Positions 17,295 to 25,562 of a stretch of 36,678 bases of DNA are shown piece after piece (the stretch's first letter is position 1; each line of letters begins with the position of its first letter). Location: NCBI GenBank assembly GCA_022510815.1, contig JAFLST010000003.1:52464-89141 (forward strand), written 5' to 3'. Made by a program: the position numbers and the translations under genes. The notes below the pieces were generated by a model. It ran no database searches. It saw only the letters and a program-made list of their open reading frames with translations, and was not told where the DNA came from. This DNA is from Christensenellaceae bacterium (GTDB lineage: Bacteria; Bacillota; Clostridia; Christensenellales; Aristaeellaceae).

Positions 17295-18040
17295 CGGTCC
17301 GCAGAAGGATCTACCGCATGGTAGAGGCCAGCGCATCCAAGGACAGGCTTTGCCTGCTGTACAACCGCGCCATGGTCGTGGTGATCCTCATCAGCCTGAT
17401 CCCGCTGTTCTTCAAGCAGAATCCGAGCTTCTTTCAGGTGCTGGATTACATTGCGGCGGGCATCATGATTCTGGATTACATCCTGCGCTGGAGCACGGCG
17501 GATTTCAAGCTGGAGAAGGGCAGGATGTCCTTTCTGCTCTATCCGCTGACCTTCTTTGCGCTGATTGACCTGATCTCGGTGGTGCCCATGCTGCTGCCGG
17601 ATCAGTTAGAGCTGCAGCTTTTCCGAATCGTCCGTCTGGTCAGGGCCTTCCGGGCGCTGCGGGCGCTTCGGATGCTGCGCTACTCCAAGAGCTTCGCCCT
17701 CATCATCAGCGTGATGAAGCGGGAGCGTCAGCCTCTGCTCGCGGTAGTATGGCTGGCAGGAGGGTATGTGCTGCTGTCGGCGCTCATCATGTTTCAGGTA
17801 GAGCCGTATAGCTTCCACTCCTTCTTTGACGCGTTCTACTGGGCGGTGGTTACGCTGACCACGGTAGGCTACGGCGATATTTACCCAATCAGCGACATAG
17901 GCCGGGTGGTCAGCATGCTGTCCTCCTTCATGGGAATCGCGATTGTCGCGCTGCCCACCGGCTTGATTACCGCGGGCTTCATGCAGACGCTGAACGAAAA
18001 GAAAAACGAACAGGAGAAGCAGGAGTCCGATAAGGATTGA
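17291..18040 (+). CDS. Voltage-gated potassium channel subunit (Kv type)
   Basis: A 249-residue membrane protein with the six-helix voltage-gated channel layout. S1 is near residues 27-42 and S4 near 111-131, where Arg recurs at every third position (112, 115, 118, 121, 124, 127, 130). The pore helix leads into the selectivity filter TLTTVGYGD, ending at residue 196, followed by S6. The soluble C-terminal tail is short, charged and rich in Lys, Glu and Gln, with no RCK or cyclic-nucleotide domain. Tetramers would conduct K+ across the cytoplasmic membrane. The ATG overlaps the purL stop (ATGA), so it is the last gene of the purine operon and is probably translated by coupling. Function is firm; the reason for the linkage is unknown. 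Confidence 0.9.
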   Translation: MTVRRRIYRMVEASASKDRLCLLYNRAMVVVILISLIPLFFKQNPSFFQVLDYIAAGIMILDYILRWSTADFKLEKGRMSFLLYPLTFFALIDLISVVPMLLPDQLELQLFRIVRLVRAFRALRALRMLRYSKSFALIISVMKRERQPLLAVVWLAGGYVLLSALIMFQVEPYSFHSFFDAFYWAVVTLTTVGYGDIYPISDIGRVVSMLSSFMGIAIVALPTGLITAGFMQTLNEKKNEQEKQESDKD

Positions 18041-18087
18041 CACATGCAGCGGCTTCATCCTTATCAGGAATCATCTGATCCACTGAG

Positions 18088-18121
18088 GGCGGCATGATCG
18101 GAATGGTCGTGCCGTCTTTTT
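18088..18121 (+). terminator. Terminator of the purine operon
   Basis: A 12-bp stem with three G-U pairs, 18088-18099 with 18105-18116, a five-base loop, and TTTTT at 18117-18121. Confidence 0.85.
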
Positions 18122-18255
18122 GTCTCCGCGGCACTGTCAAAGCAACCGGTCTGACAGATGGCAGGAGTTCGATTTCTGCAGAGGCAGGGAACCGTGCTTC
18201 CGCGTCAGGCAGTACGGACTTGATTTCTTTTTTACAATTTCAAACGGGTAATGCT

Positions 18256-18283
18256 TTGAAATTTGGTGAATTAGCGATATAAT
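18256..18283 (+). promoter_or_regulatory. Promoter of the first sigma-factor module
   Basis: TTGAAA at 18256-18261, a 16-base spacer, and TATAAT at 18278-18283, about 45 bases before the sigma gene. This is a housekeeping-type promoter; no ECF-type promoter motif was recognised. Confidence 0.6.
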
Positions 18284-18327
18284 GTCTGTGACATGGCGTA
18301 TTTTGCAGAATCGGCGGAAAGGAGATG

Positions 18328-18912
18328 ATGAATCCTTTGCTGTTCATACCATTCGCAATACTGGCGATTGAGGATGACGATGACCGCGCCTTTATGGAAC
18401 GGCTCTACATCGAGTATAAAGGGCTGATGTACGGAGTTGCCCTTTCGTATCTTCGCAACAGTGAAGACGCGCAGGACGCGGTCAATGACGCCATCATTCG
18501 CCTGATTGATAAAATATCTGAATTGCGGGAGAAAGACCGTAGCGTTTTGCGGCCCTACATTGTCTCTACTATGAAACGCACGGCGCTGAATGTCATCAAA
18601 AAGAAGAAAAACGTGCGGGAAAGGGTCCGCAATGCGGACATAGAAGAGCTTGAGGCCTACGCGGATCAAAAGGCGCAGGTAGATGCAGCCGTTATCATGA
18701 ACAGCACATCCGCTGCTTTGAGAAAAGCCGTTGAACAGCTTACGGATCGGGAAAAAACCGTTCTTCGCCTCAGATACTTTGAGGAATGGTCGGACGCTGA
18801 GATTGCGCAGTGGCTTGGGCTGTCGGAAAGCAGCATTCGCGTGTATCTTGTCCGCGCCCGGCGGCATATGTATGAGATTTTGAAGTGGCAGGGATTTGAA
18901 GATGAAGGATGA
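18328..18912 (+). CDS. RNA polymerase sigma factor, ECF-like (first module)
   Basis: A 194-residue two-domain sigma factor. Region 2 runs from about residue 22 to 90 (MERLYIEYKGLMYGVALSYL, NSEDAQDAVNDAII), and region 4 is at residues 135-185 (LTDREKTVLRLRYFEEWSDAEIAQWLG followed by SSIRVYLVRARRHMY), with the helix-turn-helix that reads the -35 element. Regions 1 and 3 are absent, as in ECF factors. AAAGGAG ends at 18324; ATG 18328 is chosen over ATG 18325 for spacing, though both are close to the site. Base composition is less GC-rich than the neighbouring genes. The next gene overlaps and encodes a membrane protein of anti-sigma type. Confidence 0.88.
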   Translation: MNPLLFIPFAILAIEDDDDRAFMERLYIEYKGLMYGVALSYLRNSEDAQDAVNDAIIRLIDKISELREKDRSVLRPYIVSTMKRTALNVIKKKKNVRERVRNADIEELEAYADQKAQVDAAVIMNSTSAALRKAVEQLTDREKTVLRLRYFEEWSDAEIAQWLGLSESSIRVYLVRARRHMYEILKWQGFEDEG

Positions 18913-19654
18913 TCTCAGAAAATATCAGCGCGAGGAGATTCTGGCGGACATTGAAGCCGACCGCCTGCGCCTGCTGTTCTATGACATGCAGGTAGAAGAA
19001 GCTGATGCTGTCGAGGCAAAATCCAGGGAGCATGAATTGGAGCAGGACAGCGAACAGATTGAACCTGCCGTCATCGAATTGATTGATAAGGGCCTGCGCA
19101 GAAGAAACAGGCGGCGGCTTGTCCGTGAGATGGTTCCTCCGCTGTCAAGGGCTGTGACGGTCGCCGCAGGTCTATTGCTGGTGCTTTTTATCGGCTTCTC
19201 AACGGCTATGGCTGTTTCTCCAAGCATTCGATATCACATGATGGGCTTGCTGATCCAACCAACCGACGAATATACCACGTTTGGTCTGGGTGAGACAGCC
19301 AGCATCGAAATACCCTCTGAATGGTATGGCAGGTATTATCCTACTTATATCCCGGAAAATTATGAACTAAGCGAGTTTTATGGGAATAAGGCGGCTCCGA
19401 GCGTCATTTTTGCCGACCCAGACGACAATGTAGTGGATTTCTCCGAGCTTGATGAAATGAGCACATTGGTGATTGATACGGAAAATGCTGCCGTTACGTA
19501 TACGACGGTTCATGACCTTCAGGCGATGGTCGTGGAAAAGGGCAGATGGGTCGCAGTCATATGGGCGGAAAATGACCGGTATTTTTGCATCATGGCGAAC
19601 ACAGACGCGGATACTGCCTTGCAAATTGCCCGCAGCGTGATCAAAATTCGCTAA
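18902..19654 (+). CDS. Membrane anti-sigma-like protein with DUF4367-like domain
   Basis: A 250-residue protein with a charged cytoplasmic N terminus (residues 1-80, rich in Glu and Arg), one membrane segment at about 84-105, and an external C-terminal domain. The external part (IPSEWYGRYYPTYIPENYEL through VVEKGRWVAVIWAENDRYFC) looks like DUF4367, commonly fused to anti-sigma proteins in Firmicutes. ATG 18902 overlaps the sigma gene by 11 bases; a TTG at 18896 is an alternative. The paired arrangement implies that the N-terminal part binds the upstream sigma factor, but no ZAS-type Cys/His motif is seen. The signal it detects is unknown. Confidence 0.75.
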   Translation: MKDDLRKYQREEILADIEADRLRLLFYDMQVEEADAVEAKSREHELEQDSEQIEPAVIELIDKGLRRRNRRRLVREMVPPLSRAVTVAAGLLLVLFIGFSTAMAVSPSIRYHMMGLLIQPTDEYTTFGLGETASIEIPSEWYGRYYPTYIPENYELSEFYGNKAAPSVIFADPDDNVVDFSELDEMSTLVIDTENAAVTYTTVHDLQAMVVEKGRWVAVIWAENDRYFCIMANTDADTALQIARSVIKIR

Positions 19655-19679
19655 ATATCCTAAATAAATGTAGCGTTTT

Positions 19680-19727
19680 AACCTCCTCGTTTGTCTATGT
19701 AGCAAAAGACAGATGGGGAGGTTATTT
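19680..19727 (+). terminator. Probable terminator of the first sigma module
   Basis: AACCTCC 19680-19686 pairs with GGAGGTT 19717-19723, and TGTCT 19692-19696 with AGACA 19707-19711. ATTT follows, a short U tract. The rest of the gap to 19920 holds no promoter I can support. Confidence 0.6.
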
Positions 19728-19920
19728 CGTGCTCTGGGGCTTTCTCTGATATGCATTTACATGTTTCATATCAAGGCCAGAACGACATGGGCGATATCGC
19801 AATCTGCACGGGCGGCGCGAGAACGCTGGATTATGAGATGATCTTCACGGCGGCTTTTTTATGAAACGGTAGACGGTTTTTCCTCCAGCCTCGTCTAATC
19901 AGTGAAGGGAGGTGAAGCAC

Positions 19921-20421
19921 ATGAACGAAAAACGCAGCGCGTGGCTCGAGCAGGCGATCGCAAGCCACGAACCGGCGCTGTTCCGGCTGTGCTTCGCCTA
20001 CCTCGGGGATGCCGCTCTGGCAGAGGACGCGGTTCAGGAGACCTTTGTGAAGGCCTACAAGGGCTATGACCGCTATTGCCGGGAGAGCGAGGAAAAAACA
20101 TGGCTGACGCGTATCGCCATCAACACCTGCAAGGATATCCGAAAAAGCGCGTGGTTCCGGCATGTTGACCGGAGTACGGCGCTGGAGAGCCTGCCGGAGG
20201 AGATGATGCCCTTCACGGAGCGGGACGACACGCTGATCCGCGCGGTCATGGGCCTCAAGCCGCGGCTGCGGGAGGTGGTGCTCCTGCATGACGGTCAGGG
20301 ACTGACAGCCGAGGAGACAGCCAACGCGCTGGGCATCGCCCGATCGACCATGTACAAGCGCCTGACCAAGGCGCATCAATTGCTGAGAAAGGAACTGGAG
20401 GCGTGGTATCATGACCGATGA
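19921..20421 (+). CDS. ECF sigma factor (second module)
   Basis: A 166-residue ECF sigma factor. Region 2 lies at about residues 10-75 (EPALFRLCFAYLGDAALAEDAVQETFVKAYKGYDRY, TWLTRIAINTCKDIRK), and region 4 at about 112-160 (LKPRLREVVLLHDGQGLTAEETANALGI, STMYKRLTKAHQLLRKEL). ATG 19921 has GGGAGG at 19907-19912 eight bases upstream; the in-frame GTG 19912 lies inside that site. Its last 11 bases overlap the next gene. It heads a nine-gene run and is expected to direct transcription of its own operon, as many ECF factors do, but I could not identify a matching promoter. Confidence 0.92.
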   Translation: MNEKRSAWLEQAIASHEPALFRLCFAYLGDAALAEDAVQETFVKAYKGYDRYCRESEEKTWLTRIAINTCKDIRKSAWFRHVDRSTALESLPEEMMPFTERDDTLIRAVMGLKPRLREVVLLHDGQGLTAEETANALGIARSTMYKRLTKAHQLLRKELEAWYHDR

Positions 20422-21712
20422 GATTCGTCGGGCGCTGGAGGCCCGGGTCGCCGCGTCGGCAGGTTCCGCGGCGCGGCAGGAACGTATCCGGGCAAGAATC
20501 GCCGAGCTGGAAAAGGAGGAGGAGCCCGTTAGAAAACGCAAATGGCCCAGTGCCATGGCGCTGGTGTTAGCGGCGGTGCTGCTCTGCGGCACAGGGCTGG
20601 CGGCAGGGCTCCGGCTGAACCTGTTTGAATTGCTGTCCAAGAGCACTCCCGTCAATGAGAGCAAATGGGAGCAGGACCAGATCAAGCTGAGAAGCCTCCG
20701 GGAGAAGAACACGCTGATTTCGACCTCCGTCAGCGCACCGGAGGGCGTGCATCCGGAGAAGATGATTCAGGTTCATGACGCTTATTATGACGGCAATGTG
20801 CTGCTTGTGGGCTATATTCAGGGGGAGAACGAATGGTTCGATCCTTTCGTCGAGTGGACGCCGACGGAAGAGGAACTGGCGCGATTTGATGAGCCGCCGA
20901 TCCTGCGGCAAAAGGACGGCCATTACCTTTTTAGTGAGACTGCGGATTCCATCCTTCGAGAGGCGATCAGGACGGGTCAGCCATGCGGAATCAAAGCGTA
21001 TGGCATCAGCGGGTACCGCGTTTTTGAGACAACTGACGGGCAGCGGTTATGGGTTGGAAACACGAATTATGCCGAGCCGGTCGGTACGGATAGTCTCAGC
21101 TGTTATGCTGTGGAGCAATTCGCGTCCCCGCTGCCGGAGGCGATTCGCGGTCGGGACGTCATCGACATTCAGATGCCCTTCACGTTCAACACAGAGTATT
21201 TCTGGTTTGACGGCAATGAACTGTATACCTGGTTCGGTCCGGAAGAGTACGCCATGCTGACCGTGACAATCGGACGTGATCAGGACGCGCCGGCGGGCGG
21301 CCGCTACGGGAGCGAGACGATCAGCCTGAACGGTGCCGAGCTGACGGTGGAGGCTGAGGCGTTTGGCCCCTATCAGCTGCGCGTGGTGATGAGCGCCGAT
21401 GAGCCGTACTTCCTGCCGGCAATGGGCCCAGTGCGGTGGAACGCTTACGATGAAGCGGGCAGGGAACTCAGCATGTCCGTGAGCGTCTATGATGAAGCGG
21501 GTATGCTGCTCGAACCGATGGTGTGGAAAATCATCTTTAATCTGGGGCGCAAAACCGAGTATGCTTTCGCTTTCTACGATGCCTGCAGCGAGGACGGCCT
21601 GACGAAGGAGCTGCTGCTGGATCTGGTCGGCGAGGTGCCGGAGACGCTCACCGTGGTCATCACGCAGGACGACGCGGAGGCAGCGACCGTCACGCTGCGC
21701 CTTGCCGAATGA
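20411..21712 (+). CDS. Membrane anti-sigma-like protein with large external domain
   Basis: A 433-residue protein with a cytoplasmic N terminus of about 45 charged residues, one membrane helix at about 46-66 (SAMALVLAAVLLCGTGLAAGL) and an external domain of about 360 residues rich in beta-prone, acidic sequence. The start ATG overlaps the sigma gene, which with the topology suggests an anti-sigma role. The layout resembles the DUF4179 type of sigma partners, but I cannot confirm that family. No metal-binding anti-sigma motif is visible in the short N terminus. The downstream gene overlaps or abuts, so the sensor is produced with the transport proteins it may monitor. Confidence 0.7.
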   Translation: MTDEIRRALEARVAASAGSAARQERIRARIAELEKEEEPVRKRKWPSAMALVLAAVLLCGTGLAAGLRLNLFELLSKSTPVNESKWEQDQIKLRSLREKNTLISTSVSAPEGVHPEKMIQVHDAYYDGNVLLVGYIQGENEWFDPFVEWTPTEEELARFDEPPILRQKDGHYLFSETADSILREAIRTGQPCGIKAYGISGYRVFETTDGQRLWVGNTNYAEPVGTDSLSCYAVEQFASPLPEAIRGRDVIDIQMPFTFNTEYFWFDGNELYTWFGPEEYAMLTVTIGRDQDAPAGGRYGSETISLNGAELTVEAEAFGPYQLRVVMSADEPYFLPAMGPVRWNAYDEAGRELSMSVSVYDEAGMLLEPMVWKIIFNLGRKTEYAFAFYDACSEDGLTKELLLDLVGEVPETLTVVITQDDAEAATVTLRLAE

Positions 21713-21744
21713 AACACTTGCTGATCCTTGAGAGGAGTGGAAAA

Positions 21745-23115
21745 ATGCGCAGACTGCTGACCGTATTGCTCGTGATCGCGCTGACATCGTCCTACCTGCC
21801 TGCCGTGCGCGCCGCGGAAGATACTGACCACACGCTGGTCATTGCGACCCCGAACGCGGATACGGCGAACCTACGGCTGGAGTATACCTTTCTGAACCGC
21901 TATCCTGACGGCAAGATCGTCTATCTTGAATTCCATGATTATCAGGATAATGCCCTGCGGCTGCTGGCGGATCAGCTGCCCGACCTGATCGAGCTTTCCA
22001 ACGGTGAGCTGACCCGCTATACGAACGTATCGCTCATCGCGGACCTCTACAAGGAAGCTTTCCCGGACGGCTATCCCGGCGCGCTGGCCCCGCAGGCGAG
22101 ACGCTTTGTGGAGCTGGACGGCGCGATGATCGGCGTGCCGAAGTCCATCACGGTCAGACGCTGGAAAATCAACCGTTCGTGCGCAAGAAAGCAGGGCTTT
22201 GAAGTCCCGCCGAGCGACTGGACGATCGACGATTTTCTGACGCAGTATTTCGAGCCCTTCAATCCCGATGCGGACGGCGACGGCGTTCAGGACATGTCCT
22301 TCATTGAAACGGTCATGGTGGGTGCCGACATGTGGAATCCGATCATTTCCCAATACGCCGGCGACATATTGGATGAGGCCATCATCGCGCACCTTAATGA
22401 CGTCGACTATTTCCTGTCGGACGATTTTCTGAAGCAGATGGAGGTCTGCAAGCGGATCAGCACAAGCGATAAGATTCAGATCACTGCCGACGATGAGGGC
22501 AGGATCATAGCTTCCGGACTGCTGCCGCAGCTTTTCTCAATCGTTGCCATTGATGTGGGGCCCTACCGGGCGGTGGGGCGTACCGGCTTTGTGACGATTC
22601 CGCTGGAACATGCTGGCGATCCGGGCAATCCCGCTTCAGTCACCTTTTACAGCCTGACGAGCGGCGCTCCGCACCATGATCTGGCTGTCGAGTGTCTGCA
22701 GATGATGGCATCGGAGGCATATCAGGCCATCTATGACGGAACGAGCTATCACGGCGGCGGCGAGCAATGCTTCAGTGCGCAGGAACCGTCCCTGCAGATT
22801 ACCGCTGATGGCGGCGTTGGTCGGCGCAATGACATGGTTTACAGTGAGGAATACCATGCCAATGTGCGCATCGTCGACGCCAGCGTGCTGGATACCTATC
22901 ATATCACCGCGCTGACACCGTCGCCTGAACAGTATCAGGCGCAGCTGGACTTTCTGGATCAGGCAATCGCGACCTTATACGACAATCAGACGCTGCTGGA
23001 AATCAAAGGTACCGTCTTCTGGCCCGCGCTCAAGGGGTATTTCAAGGACAACATGACAGCCGAGGAAGTCGCGCGGCTGATGTATCAGCGGCTGAGAATC
23101 GCGCTGTACGAATGA
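21745..23115 (+). CDS. Extracellular solute-binding protein-like protein A
   Basis: A 456-residue exported protein. A signal peptide (MRRLLTVLLVIALTSSYLPA) ends before AEDTDH; there is no lipobox cysteine, so it is either released or held by other means. The body resembles family 1 solute-binding proteins: DGAMIGVPKSI followed by a W-K-I-N-R segment, PSDWTIDDFLTQYF, and a calcium-loop-like DADGDGVQD at residues 175-183. ATG 21745 follows AGAGGAG at 21731-21737 by seven bases; an upstream in-frame ATG at 21709 lacks such a site. It is related to the next gene along most of its length. The ligand is unknown. Confidence 0.75.
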   Translation: MRRLLTVLLVIALTSSYLPAVRAAEDTDHTLVIATPNADTANLRLEYTFLNRYPDGKIVYLEFHDYQDNALRLLADQLPDLIELSNGELTRYTNVSLIADLYKEAFPDGYPGALAPQARRFVELDGAMIGVPKSITVRRWKINRSCARKQGFEVPPSDWTIDDFLTQYFEPFNPDADGDGVQDMSFIETVMVGADMWNPIISQYAGDILDEAIIAHLNDVDYFLSDDFLKQMEVCKRISTSDKIQITADDEGRIIASGLLPQLFSIVAIDVGPYRAVGRTGFVTIPLEHAGDPGNPASVTFYSLTSGAPHHDLAVECLQMMASEAYQAIYDGTSYHGGGEQCFSAQEPSLQITADGGVGRRNDMVYSEEYHANVRIVDASVLDTYHITALTPSPEQYQAQLDFLDQAIATLYDNQTLLEIKGTVFWPALKGYFKDNMTAEEVARLMYQRLRIALYE

Positions 23116-23198
23116 GGGGAGGCACATCCATGAGAATCAAACGTTGGATCGCTCTGTTCTTAGCCCTGCTGATGATTCCTGCCATGTCGCTGGCGGAA
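23049..23198 (+). repeat. Junction repeat, copy 1 (end of gene A, start of gene B)
   Basis: Bases 23049-23115 match 24437-24503 with three differences in 67, covering the last 22 codons of genes A and B. Bases 23130-23198 match 24516-24584 with six differences in 69, covering the signal peptides of genes B and C. Only the short linkers between stop and start differ in length and sequence. Confidence 0.9.
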
Positions 23199-24503
23199 GG
23201 GGAGTCTGACCATACGCTGGTTGTCGCTCAATTCAGTGCGGCGACGTCCGATCCGCGGCTGGAATATATCTTTTTCAGCCATTATCCGGACGGCAGAATT
23301 GTCTATATGACCCTCGACAATCTTCGGGAAAGCTCCGTGCAGCTGCTGGCGGGAGTATCGCCTGACATCATTCTTTTTAATTGCGGCCAGATTCCCCGTT
23401 ATGCCAAGGTGGATATCATTGAAGATCTCTACGAGCAGGTCTTCCCTGACGGCTATCCGGAGGCGCTGGCGCCGCAGGCCCGGCACTTGATGGAGCTGGA
23501 TGGAAGGCTGATCGGTCTGGCGGAATACTGGTTGTCCGCTGGCTGGAGTATCAACCGGAGATTTGCCGAAAAGTTAGGCTATGAGATTCCCGAGGACGGC
23601 TGGACGGAGCAGGATCTCCTCGAGAAATACTTCGACAGCTATACGGGCGATACGGATGGGGACGGCGTGCTGGACGTCTGGTTCACAGGAACAGCGGCCC
23701 TCTATGGTTCTGAGAATGTACCCATTATCAGGAAGCTGGTTTATATCGGCGCCTATGACGCCATGATCAACCACGCGAATGATCTCGACTATCTTCTTTC
23801 GGAGGATTTTCTGGCGGAGCTGGAGTTCGCCAAGCTGCTCACAAACAGTGAGAAGCTCCCGACCTGCGTTGATGAAAACGGTGATTTTATTCCGGGGATA
23901 GACGTTGAACGGAATCTGTTCAACACCGTTTGGGGCAGCGGCTATTCCGGGCCGTACCGCAGCACTGCGTCTTCAAGCGGGACGAATGTGAAGATTTCCC
24001 GGCCGGCTTTCCTGAACGGTGAGCCGAACAGTGAAATCTTCGGCTATTACTATTGCCTGATGCGCGCCGCGCCCCATCACGATCTGGCGGTTGAGGTCAT
24101 GAGGATGATAGCCTCGGAAGAATATCAGGCGCTCTATGACAGCAGCGGAAAATGCTTTGGGGCCAAGGAGCCTGTCCGGCAGATCACCGCGCTGGGCGGC
24201 GCTGCAAACATCGTGCAGAATGTGGCTTACAGCGACATATATCACGCCGAGGTGCGCGTGGTTGACGCCAGCGTGCTGGGAAGATATCAGGTGAGCGATC
24301 TGGAACCCTTTCCGGAGGCCTATCAGGAGCAGCTGGAGGTGCTGGAGGAGATCGGCAATCCGATCTATGACAACTTCGCGGTGATTGAAGTCTGCGATTC
24401 CGTTTTCTGGCCCGCGTTCAGGGAATATTGCGAGGGCAACATGACCGCCGAGGCAGTCGCGCGGCTGATGTATCAGCGGCTGAGAATCGCGCTGTATGAA
24501 TGA
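23130..24503 (+). CDS. Extracellular solute-binding protein-like protein B (paralogue of A)
   Basis: A 457-residue exported protein, colinear with protein A from DHTLV near residue 27 to the shared C terminus VARLMYQRLRIALYE. It keeps the YPDG(R/K)IVY, FPDGYPEALAPQAR and DGRLIGLAEYW features and the DTDGDGVLD loop at residues 174-182. Its signal peptide is different from that of A and is almost identical to that of the following gene. There is no lipobox. ATG 23130 follows GGGGAGG at 23116-23122 by seven bases. Two paralogous binding proteins next to one permease pair suggest two ligands or a sensor plus a transporter subunit; both are inference. Confidence 0.75.
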   Translation: MRIKRWIALFLALLMIPAMSLAEGESDHTLVVAQFSAATSDPRLEYIFFSHYPDGRIVYMTLDNLRESSVQLLAGVSPDIILFNCGQIPRYAKVDIIEDLYEQVFPDGYPEALAPQARHLMELDGRLIGLAEYWLSAGWSINRRFAEKLGYEIPEDGWTEQDLLEKYFDSYTGDTDGDGVLDVWFTGTAALYGSENVPIIRKLVYIGAYDAMINHANDLDYLLSEDFLAELEFAKLLTNSEKLPTCVDENGDFIPGIDVERNLFNTVWGSGYSGPYRSTASSSGTNVKISRPAFLNGEPNSEIFGYYYCLMRAAPHHDLAVEVMRMIASEEYQALYDSSGKCFGAKEPVRQITALGGAANIVQNVAYSDIYHAEVRVVDASVLGRYQVSDLEPFPEAYQEQLEVLEEIGNPIYDNFAVIEVCDSVFWPAFREYCEGNMTAEAVARLMYQRLRIALYE

Positions 24504-24584
24504 GGTGACAAAACGATGAGAATCAGGCATTGGATGGCTCTGTTCTTGGCCCTGCTGATGATTCCTGCCATGTCGCTGGCGGAG
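24437..24584 (+). repeat. Junction repeat, copy 2 (end of gene B, start of gene C)
   Basis: Second copy of the repeat described at 23049-23198. The two copies bracket gene B, so gene B looks like a tandem insertion whose signal peptide is shared with gene C and whose C terminus is shared with gene A. Confidence 0.9.
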
Positions 24585-25562
24585 AGTCGGCTGGAAGGAC
24601 AGGTTGCGCCCGGGCGGGTGTACACGCTGCTGGCCCCGGCGGACGGGCGAATTGCATCAGTAACCTGCGCGCCCGGTGACCACTGCGAACAGGGCGACCC
24701 GGCAGCGCTTTTTCTGGAGACTGTGGTTCGCGCGACGCAGGATGGGACGGTCGTGTATGTTCCGGCTCATGAGGGCGAATCCGCGCAGACCCTGACGGAT
24801 CGATTCGGCGGCGCGATGCTGCTGATCCCTGCCGAGAAGGGGACTGTCTCCGGAAGCCTGCGCAAGAATCTGGTGGGCGCTGTTTCGTCAGGTCAGGACG
24901 TTCTGCTGAAGAGCGCGTCCGGCAGCACTGAAGGCCGGGGCGTTCTGGTGCTCTCTTGGGGAGAGATGGTGACGGTTCATGTGACGGAAGGCGACTTCGC
25001 GGCGGGTGAAAAGATCAACGTCTACGCTGGTCAGTCCCTTGAAACAGCAGACCAGCTCTGCACCGGCAGCTTTTCCGCAGCGATGGAATTCGGCCTGTCC
25101 GGCACGGGGTATATCGCCGAGCTGTTCGTGAAGCCGGGAGATCAGGTGAAGCTGGGTGACCCGCTGTTCAGCACCTTGCCGTATCCTGTTCAGGATGCGC
25201 CGGTTTTCTCCGGCAACGGCGTGGTGCTGGAGGTCTTTGTCAAGGCGGGCGATCAGGTGACGGCCGGGCAGCCGCTGGTCTCCTATTGCCTGACGGAGGA
25301 GCTGGTTATTGACGCGGAGGCGATGGAATACGCCCTGCCGTACCTGAACGAGGGTGAGAACTATACCGCGATGATTCCCGCGCTGGGCTTGGAGGGCACC
25401 GCGGCGCTCAAGGCCATTGGCGCGCGTCCCGCGGAGAATGAAGCAGGGGCGGCCTATCGGGCATCCTTCCTGCCGGAGACGATGGGAGAGGCGCTGCGCA
25501 TCGGCATGACGGCTTACATCGTCATGCCTGAGGAGCCGGAACAGGCGGTCGAGGAGCCATGA
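24516..25562 (+). CDS. Exported adaptor-like protein with repeated lipoyl-type half motifs
   Basis: A 348-residue protein with a signal peptide (MRIRHWMALFLALLMIPA) and no lipobox. Three biotinyl/lipoyl-like half motifs are visible: IASVTCAPGDHCEQGDPAAL at about 46-65, YIAELFVKPGDQVKLGDPLF at about 199-218, and VVLEVFVKAGDQVTAGQPLV at about 236-255. These occur in membrane fusion (HlyD/RND) adaptors, but no long coiled-coil hairpin is seen between them. GAGGTGA overlaps the end of gene B, eight bases before the ATG. The end overlaps the next gene (ATGA). It probably acts outside the membrane with the neighbouring MacB-like and HlyD-like proteins. The partner is not known. Confidence 0.7.
   Translation: MRIRHWMALFLALLMIPAMSLAESRLEGQVAPGRVYTLLAPADGRIASVTCAPGDHCEQGDPAALFLETVVRATQDGTVVYVPAHEGESAQTLTDRFGGAMLLIPAEKGTVSGSLRKNLVGAVSSGQDVLLKSASGSTEGRGVLVLSWGEMVTVHVTEGDFAAGEKINVYAGQSLETADQLCTGSFSAAMEFGLSGTGYIAELFVKPGDQVKLGDPLFSTLPYPVQDAPVFSGNGVVLEVFVKAGDQVTAGQPLVSYCLTEELVIDAEAMEYALPYLNEGENYTAMIPALGLEGTAALKAIGARPAENEAGAAYRASFLPETMGEALRIGMTAYIVMPEEPEQAVEEP

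Noticed and set aside
13530-17336. A 1268-codon open frame on the minus strand opposite purL
   Set aside because: Same codon-bias shadow; the plus strand encodes an intact purL with all catalytic motifs. Similar shadows lie opposite purC-purF and the transformylase.
19751-19864. A 37-codon frame beginning MHLHVSYQGQ before the second sigma gene
   Set aside because: No ribosome site and no recognised family. It might be a gene remnant, but the sequence does not show that.
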